From contig JAIOOZ010000613.1 in assembly GCA_021414185.1 (NCBI GenBank), forward strand, positions 1-15,931: a stretch of 15,931 nt of DNA, given 5' to 3'. A model generated the notes under the pieces. It saw only the letters and a list, made by a program, of their open reading frames with translations, searched no databases and was not told the origin of the DNA. Position 1 is the stretch's first letter. Each line of letters begins with the position of its first letter. This document shows, in pieces, positions 1 to 6,957 of the stretch. A program made the translations under genes and the position numbers. Source of the stretch: Betaproteobacteria bacterium (GTDB lineage Bacteria; Pseudomonadota; Gammaproteobacteria; Burkholderiales; SG8-41).

Positions 1-1886
1 ACGACGTTGTCGACCTCCAGCAACCTGTTCTCCCCACCGCTCGCGTAGTGCAGACCAGCGTCGTCGATGCGCCGATATGTGCAGCCCGTCGTGATGGCGA
101 CGTTGCGCCGCTTGAGCGTGGTGCGTACGATCCAGCCCGTCGAAATGCCCAGGCGGGCGGCTGGCCGCCCCGCACTGCGCTGCAGTATGTGTACTTCCCG
201 ACGCGAGGGCAGTGGGGGAACTCCGGTGAGCGATCCGGCGGTTCCGCCGCTCGTCTCCACGCCCCATGCCGCATGGAATTCTTCAGCCGTGCCATGCCCG
301 GGCTCTGCAGTGAGGAATTCAGCGGTGTCGAAAGCAATCGCCCCGGCGCCGATGATGGCGACACGGCGGCCCACTTCGACCGCGCCATTCAGCACGTCGG
401 GATACCACGCGACTTTGCGGTGATCGATGCCGTCGATGCGGGGCTTGCGCGGTACTACGCCGGTCGCCACCACCACGCGGTCGTAATGACCTGAACGCAC
501 CATCTCCGCGGTCAATGGGGTCCTGAGCCTGACGTCCACACGCAGGCGTGTGAGTTCGTCCCGGTAATGAGAGAGCAGTGCTGCAAATTCATGCTTGCCG
601 GGTATGCGCCGCGCGATCTCCAGTTGGCCGCCCAGCTGCGGCGCGGCGTCGAAAAGCGTGATGTGATGACCGCGTGCGGCGGCGGTGAGCGCGAACACAA
701 TGCCCGCAGCACCCGCGCCCGCAACCGCGATGCGCTGCACCCTGACGGCGGGCGCCGGGATGTAGTCGAGCTCGCGGCCCGCGCGCGGGTTGACGAGGCA
801 GGTGGCGGCGCGATCGCTGAATATATGGTCGAGGCACGCCTGGTTGCACGCGATGCAGGGCGTGATTTCCGACGCACGTCCCGTTTGTGATTTGACGACG
901 AACTCAGGGTCGGCCAGCAGCGGGCGCGCCAGTGCGATCAGGTCGGCATCGCCCGCGCGCAGGATGTCTTCCGCCAGTGCGGGCGTATTGATGCGATTGG
1001 ATGCGACTACCGGTATGGTTACGGCGCGCTTCAGGCGTGCAGCGGCAAATCGCCATGCGCCGCGCGGCACCATGTAAGCGATCGTCGGCACGCGGGACTC
1101 GTGCCAGCCTATGCCCGTACCCAGCGCATCGGCGCCGGCATCCTGCAATGCACGCGCAAGCGCGAGTGTTTCGTCGATAGTCGCGCCGTCCTCGACCAGG
1201 TCGAGCGCCGATATGCGATACAGGATGGCAAATGCGGCGCCGACCCGCGCGCGCGTGCGTCTGACGATTTCCACGGGCAGGCGCATGCGGTTATCTGCGG
1301 AACCGCCCCATGCATCGCTGCGGTCATTGGTGCGCTTCGCGGTGAACTCGTTGATCAGATAGCCTTCCGAACCCATGACGTCGACGCCGTCATAGCCGGC
1401 CGCCTGGGCCAGCGCAGCACAGTTCGCGTAATCGTTTATCGTGTTCTCGATCTCGTCGCCGCTCAGGCGCCGGGGTCTTACCGGGTTGATCGGCGCGCTG
1501 ATGTTCGAGGGGCCGACCGCTTCCGCATGTTTGGCGTAGCGCCCCGCATGCAGGATCTGCATGACGATTGCCGCACCCGCGTCATGCACCGCCGCGACGA
1601 TCTGCCGGTGCTCGGCGAGCGCGTCTTCGCTATCGAGCACGGCCGCGCCTTCTTCCATGCGGCCCGCCGTGTTCGGTGCGACGCCGCCGGTGATGATCAT
1701 CGCCACACCACCGCGCGCGCGCTCCGCGTAAAAAGCCGCCAGCCGCGCCGGATTGCCTTCGCCAAACGGCAGCCGGGTATGCATGGAGCCCATGACGAGC
1801 CGGTTGCGCAGGTGCAACGGACCGAGCCGGACAGGCGAGAGCAGCGTCGGGTACGCCGGCAGTGCGTCTGCGGCGGGCGCAGGCAT
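1..1886 (-). CDS. fadH: 2,4-dienoyl-CoA reductase (FadH-type), C-terminus cut by window edge
   Basis: Reduces 2,4-dienoyl-CoA thioesters with NAD(P)H during beta-oxidation of unsaturated acids. The frame is open from the ATG at 1886 to base 1 (628 codons; E. coli FadH has about 670 residues, so roughly the last 40 are missing). Residues 1-340 form an old-yellow-enzyme TIM barrel, with Tyr176 in GSEGYLINEF and His262 in GIGWHES matching E. coli Tyr166 and His252 at a constant offset of 10. A 4Fe-4S motif CIACNQAC plus a fourth Cys gives Cys344, 347, 351 and 363, the E. coli spacing exactly. Two dinucleotide-binding folds follow: AVAGAGAAG near 384 (FAD) and AIIGAGAIAF near 513 (NAD(P)H). The start overlaps the CoA-transferase stop in TGATG, suggesting translational coupling as last visible gene of the minus-strand operon. 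Related BaiCD/BaiH-like steroid enoate reductases share this layout, so the substrate may be a branched or cyclic enoyl-CoA. Confidence 0.9.
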   Translation of the reverse strand, partial: MPAPAADALPAYPTLLSPVRLGPLHLRNRLVMGSMHTRLPFGEGNPARLAAFYAERARGGVAMIITGGVAPNTAGRMEEGAAVLDSEDALAEHRQIVAAVHDAGAAIVMQILHAGRYAKHAEAVGPSNISAPINPVRPRRLSGDEIENTINDYANCAALAQAAGYDGVDVMGSEGYLINEFTAKRTNDRSDAWGGSADNRMRLPVEIVRRTRARVGAAFAILYRISALDLVEDGATIDETLALARALQDAGADALGTGIGWHESRVPTIAYMVPRGAWRFAAARLKRAVTIPVVASNRINTPALAEDILRAGDADLIALARPLLADPEFVVKSQTGRASEITPCIACNQACLDHIFSDRAATCLVNPRAGRELDYIPAPAVRVQRIAVAGAGAAGIVFALTAAARGHHITLFDAAPQLGGQLEIARRIPGKHEFAALLSHYRDELTRLRVDVRLRTPLTAEMVRSGHYDRVVVATGVVPRKPRIDGIDHRKVAWYPDVLNGAVEVGRRVAIIGAGAIAFDTAEFLTAEPGHGTAEEFHAAWGVETSGGTAGSLTGVPPLPSRREVHILQRSAGRPAARLGISTGWIVRTTLKRRNVAITTGCTYRRIDDAGLHYASGGENRLLEVDNV

Positions 1887-3100
1887 CAGTTGGTGGTGAC
1901 GGCGCTGATGACTTCGTGAATACCGGCGTCCGCGTAACCGATATCGCGCAAGACGGCTTCGGTATGCTCGCCGAGGCGCGGCGGCGGCAAACGCAGGCTC
2001 CCTGGCGTGGACCCGAACTGCACGGGAATCGCGGTAGTCACCATCGCGCCTTCGGAGGGATGCTCGTAGTGACGAAAAAATCCCGTCGTATCGAGATAGG
2101 GGTTTTCCGCCATGCCGCTGAAGTCGTTGACGGCGCCATTCGGCAGGTCCGCCGCGTCGAGCAGCGCCTGCCATTCGGCGGTCGTTTTACGTTTTATTTC
2201 CGCGGCGAGTATGCCGTAGAGTTCGCTGATGTTGGTCGTGCGCGCCTTGATTTCCGCGAAACGCGCGTCGGCACCGAGCTCCGGCCTGCCGATCACGGCG
2301 AACAGCCGGCGCCACTGATTGTCACTGACGGCCAGCATGCAAATGTGCCCATCGCGCGTGGCGTAGGGTTTGCGGTGCGGCGAGAAAATACGCGCATAGC
2401 CGAGGTTGTCGCGGTCGCTTTCGAAAAAATTGGTCCACAGGTGCTCGACCAGATTGAACGAGAGCATGGTCTCCAGCATGGGCACGCTCACTTCCTGGCC
2501 GTGGCCGGTGCGCTCGCGGCTGAAGAGCGCCATGCCGATCGCCGAGGCGAGTACGTTGCCGCACAGCTTGTCGGCAATGATCATTGGCGTATAGCGCGGC
2601 TCGCCAACGCTGCGCCCGACCATCGCGGCCAGACCGCTTTCGCCCTGGATGACATCGTCGAACGCAGGGCGGTCGCGTTGCGGACCGTCGCTGCGGTAAC
2701 CCGGCCCGTAAGCGTAGATGATGCGCGGGTTGCGTGCGCGCAAAGCCGTATACGACACGCCGAGGCGCTCGGCGGTTTGCGGACGCATGCTGTGGATGAA
2801 CACATCCGCCGTCTCCACCAGGCGGAGCAGCGCGTCGAGCGGGGCCGCGCGCTTCAGGTCGAGCACGACGCTGCGCTTGTTGCGGTTGGTATTCATGAAG
2901 AGCGAAGCCATGCCCGCGTGCTTCGACAAACCCGAGTAGCGCATCGGGTCGCCTTCCGGCGCCTCGATTTTTATCACGTCGGCGCCCATGTCGCCGAGTA
3001 TCTGGGCCGCCAGCGGACCCAGTATGTTGATCGTGATATCGATGACCCGGATGCCCGCCAGCGGCCCGGTTGCGGCGGGCCCGTCGAGCCGCGCAGTCAC
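1886..3100 (-). CDS. CaiB/BaiF family (type III) CoA-transferase
   Basis: 404 residues, a usual family length. Moves CoA between a donor thioester and an acceptor carboxylate in the cytoplasm. The N-terminus GIRVIDITINILGPLAAQI and the segment DMGADVIKIEAPEGDPMR are the classic family signature. Asp177 in MIIADKLCG lies at the catalytic aspartate position that forms the acyl-enzyme anhydride. GHGQEVSVPMLETMLSF is the conserved beta-alpha segment after it. I chose the GTG start at 3100 because it sits in a 4-base GTGA overlap with the stop of the MaoC-like gene and places the first beta strand about 15-20 residues in; the frame stays open upstream to 3832, but that part reads through the neighbour and looks nothing like the family. 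No clear Shine-Dalgarno sequence, so coupling to the upstream gene is likely. The stop overlaps the fadH start. CoA donor and substrate cannot be told from sequence. Confidence 0.88.
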   Translation of the reverse strand: MTARLDGPAATGPLAGIRVIDITINILGPLAAQILGDMGADVIKIEAPEGDPMRYSGLSKHAGMASLFMNTNRNKRSVVLDLKRAAPLDALLRLVETADVFIHSMRPQTAERLGVSYTALRARNPRIIYAYGPGYRSDGPQRDRPAFDDVIQGESGLAAMVGRSVGEPRYTPMIIADKLCGNVLASAIGMALFSRERTGHGQEVSVPMLETMLSFNLVEHLWTNFFESDRDNLGYARIFSPHRKPYATRDGHICMLAVSDNQWRRLFAVIGRPELGADARFAEIKARTTNISELYGILAAEIKRKTTAEWQALLDAADLPNGAVNDFSGMAENPYLDTTGFFRHYEHPSEGAMVTTAIPVQFGSTPGSLRLPPPRLGEHTEAVLRDIGYADAGIHEVISAVTTN

Positions 3101-3564
3101 GCCGGTTTCTGTTTGCACTTCAGCATCCGCAGCGGCGTATACACGAGCGCCACGGTGCCATCCTGTTTTACGACACGGTTGCTGGTGCGCACGAGTCCGC
3201 GTCCCGGCTTGCTCTGGCTCAGGCGCGCCTCCGTCACCTCGCACTCGACGTGTATCGTATCGCCCGCGAACACCGGGCTTTTGACGTCGAGCTGCATGTT
3301 CAGGAAGGCATAACCCGTGTGCTGCATGGTTGCCTGCACCAGCAGGCCCTCGGCAAACGTATAGACGAGGGCGGCGGGCGCGAGCCTGCCCTTGATGTCC
3401 GACTCGCTCCTGAGAAACTCGATGTTGGTGAACAGGACTTCCACCATGCCCGTGCAATTCACGAAATTCACGATGTCCGCCTCGGTGACCGTGCGGCCGA
3501 TGGTGCGGAACTGGCGCCCGACCGGCACGTCCTCGAAGTGAAATCCTATGCCTACTGTTTCCAT
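3097..3564 (-). CDS. MaoC-like hotdog-fold protein, usual catalytic Asp/His pair not conserved
   Basis: 155 residues, the size of a single-domain MaoC-type (R)-specific enoyl-CoA hydratase. The start at 3564 is supported by AAAGGAG six bases upstream. FEDVPVGRQF and RTVTEADIVNFVNCTG (residues 10-39) are typical of the family, and SPVFAGDTIHVECEV near the middle is the usual hotdog strand. The normal hydratase signature after TG is D-x-N-P-x-H; here it reads MVEVLF, so the catalytic Asp and His positions hold Met40 and Phe45. The usual AHG after GRI/L is AP-A. The protein may therefore be a divergent hydratase using other residues, a thioesterase-like hotdog, or a non-catalytic binding partner. 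It lies 23 bases after the acyl-CoA dehydrogenase and overlaps the CoA-transferase start by 4 bases, so it belongs to that operon and would act on the dehydrogenation product. Confidence 0.8.
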   Translation of the reverse strand: METVGIGFHFEDVPVGRQFRTIGRTVTEADIVNFVNCTGMVEVLFTNIEFLRSESDIKGRLAPAALVYTFAEGLLVQATMQHTGYAFLNMQLDVKSPVFAGDTIHVECEVTEARLSQSKPGRGLVRTSNRVVKQDGTVALVYTPLRMLKCKQKPA

Positions 3565-3587
3565 GCTGACTCCTTTGGTGGCGATGG

Positions 3588-4748
3588 CTAGCGGCGCTGC
3601 GGCTTGCCGAGCACGCTGCCGGCGATGATATTGCGCTGGATCTGATTGGTGCCTTCGATGATCTGCAGCACCTTGGCGTCCCGGAAATAGCGGTTGATCG
3701 GGTACTCGGCCGAGATGCCGGCGGCGCCGAAGAGTTGCACGGCGTCGGTCGCCACCCGCATCGCGACGTCGGTGGCGAAACACTTGGCCATGGCTGCGAT
3801 CGGGGCGAGTTCGCGGCCCGCCACGCCGGCATCGACGAGCGATGCCGCGCGGTAGACCAGTTGGCGCGCGGCCTCGGTCTGCATCGCCATATCGGCGATC
3901 ATCCAGCGCACGCCCTGGAAATCGCTGACTTTCTGCCCGAACGCGGCGCGGTTCTGAATGAACTCGGTGGCGTGATCGAGCGCCCCCTGCGCGAGACCGA
4001 CGCCACGGGCGGCAATGATTGGGCGCGACTGATTGAACGCTTCCATCACCACCTTGAAGCCCTGGTTGCCCGCGCTGCCGAGGCGGTTGTGCTCGGGGAT
4101 GAACACGTCGTCGAAGAACAGCGGGCACGACGGAATGCCGCGTGCCCCCATCTTGTCTTCCTTGCGCCCGACTTCGAAACCGCGCATGCCTTTGTCGACG
4201 ATGAACAGGCTGATCTCCGCTTTGCCGTCGGTGCCTGCGGTCTTCGCCGCGACGAGAATAAAATCGGCGACGTGAGAATTCGTGCACCAGATCTTCGCGC
4301 CGTCGAGGCGATAACCGCCCGCGACCGGTGTCGCCTTGGTGCGGATACCCTGCACGTCGGACCCGCTCTGCGGTTCGGTGGTCGAAAATGCCGCGCGCAA
4401 TTGTCCGGAGGCAAGGCCGGGCAGATAGCGCTCGCGCTGCTCCGGGGTGCCGCCGGCGAGCAGGGCGCCGAAGGGAATCCACTGCACGACGAGGAGGTAG
4501 GCGGTGTTGTAGCAGACGCGGCCAAGCTCTTCGACCGCGATGCAGGCCGACAGCATGCTCCCGGTGCCGCCATATTGTTGTGGAAACGGCACCGTGAACA
4601 ACCCGAGTTCGCGCAGCAGCGCGTACATGTCCTCGGGATACTCGGCGGTGCGGTCGATGTCATCGGCGCGGAGGGCGACTTTCTCCCGCGCCACGCGCCT
4701 TACCAGGTCCTGAATTTGACGATGGTCATCGGTTAGGCTGTACGTCAT
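3588..4748 (-). CDS. Acyl-CoA dehydrogenase, short/branched-chain type
   Basis: 386 residues, normal for the family. Oxidises an acyl-CoA to the 2-enoyl-CoA, passing electrons from FAD to electron-transfer flavoprotein. STTEPQSGSDVQGIRTKA is the FAD/substrate loop, GYRLDGAKIWCTNSHVADF the central beta domain, and VQLFGAAGISAEYPINRYFRD the helix before the active site. Glu365 in QIIEGTNQIQR is the catalytic base at the position used by short- and short/branched-chain dehydrogenases, so the enzyme looks active. I use the ATG at 4748 (MTYSLTDDHRQIQDL), which fits the family start; the frame continues to 4880 but would overlap the divergent regulator. First gene of the minus-strand operon. It has no recognisable Shine-Dalgarno sequence; a strong hairpin stands in that place. 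A 23-base operator-like site lies about 36 bases upstream. Confidence 0.92.
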   Translation of the reverse strand: MTYSLTDDHRQIQDLVRRVAREKVALRADDIDRTAEYPEDMYALLRELGLFTVPFPQQYGGTGSMLSACIAVEELGRVCYNTAYLLVVQWIPFGALLAGGTPEQRERYLPGLASGQLRAAFSTTEPQSGSDVQGIRTKATPVAGGYRLDGAKIWCTNSHVADFILVAAKTAGTDGKAEISLFIVDKGMRGFEVGRKEDKMGARGIPSCPLFFDDVFIPEHNRLGSAGNQGFKVVMEAFNQSRPIIAARGVGLAQGALDHATEFIQNRAAFGQKVSDFQGVRWMIADMAMQTEAARQLVYRAASLVDAGVAGRELAPIAAMAKCFATDVAMRVATDAVQLFGAAGISAEYPINRYFRDAKVLQIIEGTNQIQRNIIAGSVLGKPQRR

Positions 4749-4753
4749 ACGGC

Positions 4754-4777
4754 AGCGAGTGCGTTTCCGTACTCGCT
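4754..4777 (-). promoter_or_regulatory. Leader hairpin with GAAA tetraloop just before the acyl-CoA dehydrogenase start
   Basis: On the minus strand AGCGAGTACG (4777-4768), loop GAAA (4767-4764) and CGCACTCGCT (4763-4754) form a 10-bp stem with one G-U wobble closed by a GNRA-type tetraloop. It ends 5 nt before the ATG at 4748, where a Shine-Dalgarno sequence would be expected. Possible roles are translational control or mRNA stabilisation of the minus-strand operon. Read on the plus strand the same stem is followed by TTTCTT, so a terminator against antisense transcription is an alternative. The structure is seen; the role is inferred. Confidence 0.5.
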
Positions 4778-4783
4778 TTTCTT

Positions 4784-4806
4784 GAACGGTGTTCGATATA
4801 ATGAAC
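4784..4806. promoter_or_regulatory. Probable IclR-family operator, copy 1
   Basis: Composite site GAAC-N3-GTTC-N8-GAAC: GAAC at 4784-4787, GTTC at 4791-4794, GAAC at 4803-4806. It lies between the divergent acyl-CoA dehydrogenase and regulator genes. The GTTC-N8-GAAC part resembles the GTTCG-type palindromes bound by IclR-family proteins such as PcaR and PobR. The same arrangement with the same spacing recurs at 11299-11321. The site covers the -10 element and likely transcription start of the minus-strand promoter and also the plus-strand -10, so repression or effector-dependent control of both directions would be natural. Binding by the adjacent regulator is inferred. Confidence 0.6.
4797..4802 (+). 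promoter_or_regulatory. Candidate -10 element for the regulator operon
   Basis: A perfect TATAAT in an otherwise GC-rich stretch, 57 bases before the regulator's start codon. The matching -35 region (around 4774-4779, CGCTTT) is poor, as expected for a promoter that needs an activator or is weak. It overlaps, on opposite strands, the -10 of the minus-strand promoter and lies inside the N8 spacer of the operator-like site, so the two directions probably compete. Confidence 0.35.
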
Positions 4807-4826
4807 GCCTGGTCCCGCGCTGTCAA
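4798..4826 (-). promoter_or_regulatory. Sigma-70-like promoter for the minus-strand operon
   Basis: On the minus strand a perfect -35 TTGACA (4826-4821) is followed after 17 bases by the -10 CATTAT (4803-4798, four of six consensus bases). Transcription would begin near 4791, giving a leader of about 40 nt that contains the GAAA-loop hairpin. The operator-like site at 4784-4806 overlaps the -10 and start point. Predicted by motif and spacing only. Confidence 0.5.
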
Positions 4827-4858
4827 TGCGGGGCCGGCTACGTGAAGACAGGATCCGT

Positions 4859-5629
4859 ATGGCACAGCAGGAAAACTCACCGCGCTCGCTGACCCGCGTG
4901 CTCGGGCTCTTCGGCGCGATCGCCCGTACCGGCGACGGCATGACGCTGGCGCGGTTGAGCGCCGAACTCGATTCGCCCAAGAGCAGCATGCTGATGCTGT
5001 TGCGGCCGCTCGTCGCCAAGGGCTACCTCACGCACGAGGGCGGCATCTATCGCCTCGGGCCGTCCATATTCCGGCTTGCGGCGGACATTCTTTCGACGCG
5101 CAATTTCCCGAAGCTCATACGCCCGTTCATGCAGCAACTCGTCGACCGCAGCCAGGAGTCGGTGTATCTCGCCGTGATCGACAAGTCGGCGCGGTGCGTG
5201 ACGTACGTGGAGGGCATAGACAGCCCGCGGGCCATCCGCTACATGGCGCCGCTGGGCGCGCCGCGGCCGCTCTATTGTTCCGCGGCGGGGCGCCTGCTGC
5301 TCGCCTATGCGGACGAAGACTGGCGTGAAAATTATCTGCGCACGGTGCAGTTAAAGCCGATGACCGAGCGCACGGTCACCAATCGCGTGGAACTGCGCAA
5401 GGAGATCAAGAAGATCCGCAGCAGCGGTCTTGCCATCAGCATAGGCGAGGCGGTGCCGGGCGCGGCCGGGCTCGCGGCGCCGGTGTTCGATACCGACGGC
5501 AGGGCGGTCGCCGCCTTGCTGATTGGCGCGCCGGTCGACCGCTTCCAGCGCGATCTGCCCGCGCTGCGCAAACTGATGGCGGACGTCGCGACGCAGGCCT
5601 CGGGCATGTTTGCAGGGCAGACGCCATGA
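4859..5629 (+). CDS. IclR-family transcriptional regulator
   Basis: 256 residues, the standard IclR length. The winged helix-turn-helix spans about residues 9-70 (SPRSLTRVLGLFGAIA, then MTLARLSAELDSPKSSMLML with recognition helix, then GIYRLGPS as the wing end). The effector-binding GAF-like domain follows, with VTYVEGIDSPRAIRYM, the conserved PRPLYCSAAGRLLLAY segment, and near the C-terminus ISIGEAVPGAAGLAAPVFD. I chose the ATG at 4859 because AGGA lies 5 bases upstream and the protein then begins where relatives begin; an in-frame ATG at 4826 would add 11 unlikely residues. Transcribed divergently from the acyl-CoA dehydrogenase operon and 40 bases ahead of the racemase, it is the obvious local regulator. 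The effector is probably the pathway substrate or a CoA thioester. Whether it represses, activates or does both is not visible. Confidence 0.93.
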   Translation: MAQQENSPRSLTRVLGLFGAIARTGDGMTLARLSAELDSPKSSMLMLLRPLVAKGYLTHEGGIYRLGPSIFRLAADILSTRNFPKLIRPFMQQLVDRSQESVYLAVIDKSARCVTYVEGIDSPRAIRYMAPLGAPRPLYCSAAGRLLLAYADEDWRENYLRTVQLKPMTERTVTNRVELRKEIKKIRSSGLAISIGEAVPGAAGLAAPVFDTDGRAVAALLIGAPVDRFQRDLPALRKLMADVATQASGMFAGQTP

Positions 5630-5669
5630 AAGCGACGGCTGTGATATGTGCAGCGCGCAAAGGAGCGCC

Positions 5670-6800
5670 ATGGGACCGCTGAAGGGCATGAAAATCATCG
5701 AGCTGGCGGGTATCGGGCCCGGTCCGATGTGCGCGATGCTGCTCGCGGATCTCGGCGCGACGGTACTGCGCATCGAGCGCAAAGAGCCTGTCGATCTCGG
5801 CAATCCACGGCCGCTCAAATTCAACCTGCTGCTGCGCAATCGCAAGTCGATCGCGCTCGATCTCAAGGCGCCGGCGGCGGTGGAACTCGTGCTCAAGCTC
5901 GTCACGGCTGCTGATGGATTGATCGAGGGTTTCCGGCCGGGCGTCGCCGAACGGCTGGGGCTGGGTCCCGAGGTGTGCTTTGCACGCAACCCGCGCATCG
6001 TTTATGGCCGCATGACGGGCTGGGGCCAGACCGGACCGCTCGCGTCCGCGGCAGGTCACGATCTCAATTACATCGCGCTCGCTGGCGCGCTCGCCTCGAT
6101 AGGCCGCAAAGGACAGCCGCCCACGCCGCCGCTCAATCTGCTCGGCGATTACGCGGGCGGTTCGTTGTATCTGGCGATGGGCATGCTCGCCGCGGTGATT
6201 GAAGCGCGGCAATCCGGGCAAGGCCAGGTCGTCGATGCAGCAATCGTCGACGGCACTGCATCGCTGATGACTTCGGTCTTCGGGCTGTATGCCGCCGGGC
6301 TGATGTCGCTCGAACGCGGCACGAATACTTCGGATTCGGGCGCGTATTTCTACGATGTTTATGAATGCGCCGATGGCCGCTGGGTTTCGGTGGCGCCGAT
6401 CGAGGCGCGTTTTCACGCGCAGTTTCTCGAGCTGATGGGAATTTCGTCCGCGGAGATAGGTGCCCAGCGCGATGCGCAGAACTGGGGCCGCGCGCACGGT
6501 ATGCTTGAGCGCGCTTTCAAGACGAAGACGCGCGACGAGTGGTGCAAGGTGCTGGAGGGCACTGACGCCTGCTTCGCTCCCGTGCTGAGCATGGCCGAGG
6601 CGCCGCTGCACGAACATCTGAAGGCGCGCCAGACCTTCGTGGAAATCGACGGCGTCGTGCAGCCCGCGCCGAGTCCACGCTTCAGCCGTACCGTGCCGGA
6701 CATGCCGACGCCGCCTGCACCGCCCGATGCGGAGCGTGCGCTTGACGGCTGGCTGAGCGTGCATGAAACGCAGACACTGCGCGCGGCAGGTGTTCTGTGA
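5670..6800 (+). CDS. Alpha-methylacyl-CoA racemase-like enzyme (CaiB/BaiF superfamily)
   Basis: 376 residues. The superfamily N-terminus MKIIELAGIGPGPMCAMLL and DLGATVLRIER are present, and three residues match the M. tuberculosis MCR catalytic set His126, Asp156, Glu241 at a constant offset of 4: His130 in AAGHDLNYIAL, Asp160 in LLGDYAGGS, Glu245 in APIEARF. This points to racemase, which interconverts (R)- and (S)-2-methylacyl-CoA so that an S-specific acyl-CoA dehydrogenase can act. The start at 5670 has AAGGAG four bases upstream; a longer frame from 5610 has no such support. It follows the regulator by 40 bases and is probably co-transcribed. Its presence strongly suggests a 2-methyl-branched substrate, for example an isoprenoid, steroid side chain or bile-acid-like acyl chain. 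A CoA-transferase role is the alternative, made less likely by the catalytic triad. Confidence 0.85.
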   Translation: MGPLKGMKIIELAGIGPGPMCAMLLADLGATVLRIERKEPVDLGNPRPLKFNLLLRNRKSIALDLKAPAAVELVLKLVTAADGLIEGFRPGVAERLGLGPEVCFARNPRIVYGRMTGWGQTGPLASAAGHDLNYIALAGALASIGRKGQPPTPPLNLLGDYAGGSLYLAMGMLAAVIEARQSGQGQVVDAAIVDGTASLMTSVFGLYAAGLMSLERGTNTSDSGAYFYDVYECADGRWVSVAPIEARFHAQFLELMGISSAEIGAQRDAQNWGRAHGMLERAFKTKTRDEWCKVLEGTDACFAPVLSMAEAPLHEHLKARQTFVEIDGVVQPAPSPRFSRTVPDMPTPPAPPDAERALDGWLSVHETQTLRAAGVL

Positions 6801-6918
6801 TGCGCAACATGCGGCACCCTGCGGTCGCGCCGCACGCGCACCTCAGTGCGCTGCAATTCTTGACACGCCGCGGTTCGCCCGCCGAAAATTCCGCGCGGCG
6901 CACGCATTAAACTGTATC

Positions 6919-6941
6919 GAACATCGCTCCCGCCCACGACC
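6919..6941. promoter_or_regulatory. Weak third operator-like site upstream of the paired acyl-CoA dehydrogenases
   Basis: GAAC-N3-GCTC-N8-GACC at 6919-6941 keeps the spacing of the two better sites with ten of twelve half-site bases matching and no conserved flank. It lies 17 bases before the start codon at 6958, in the 157-base gap after the racemase gene. That gap also holds a TTGACA at 6860-6865 without a convincing -10. Suggestive only. Confidence 0.2.
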
Positions 6942-6957
6942 GTCCGCATACAAACAC

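Noticed and set aside
1..494. Short plus-strand frames at the left edge
   Set aside because: They lie opposite the C-terminal half of the FadH homolog, whose FeS and nucleotide-binding motifs are intact.
1862..3313. A 483-codon open frame on the plus strand
   Set aside because: Opposite the CoA-transferase, whose motifs and catalytic Asp are clear; no motif of its own.
3101..3832. N-terminal extension of the CoA-transferase frame
   Set aside because: It reads through the MaoC-like and dehydrogenase genes in a wrong frame and does not resemble CoA-transferases; the GTG at 3100 with a 4-base overlap fits better.
4749..4880. N-terminal extension of the minus-strand dehydrogenase
   Set aside because: It would run through the promoter region into the divergent regulator, and the family start corresponds to 4748.
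6801..6957. TTGACA at 6860-6865 as a promoter for the dehydrogenase pair
   Set aside because: No acceptable -10 at 16-18 bases (CGAAAA at 17), so I do not annotate a promoter; the gap holds no open gene.
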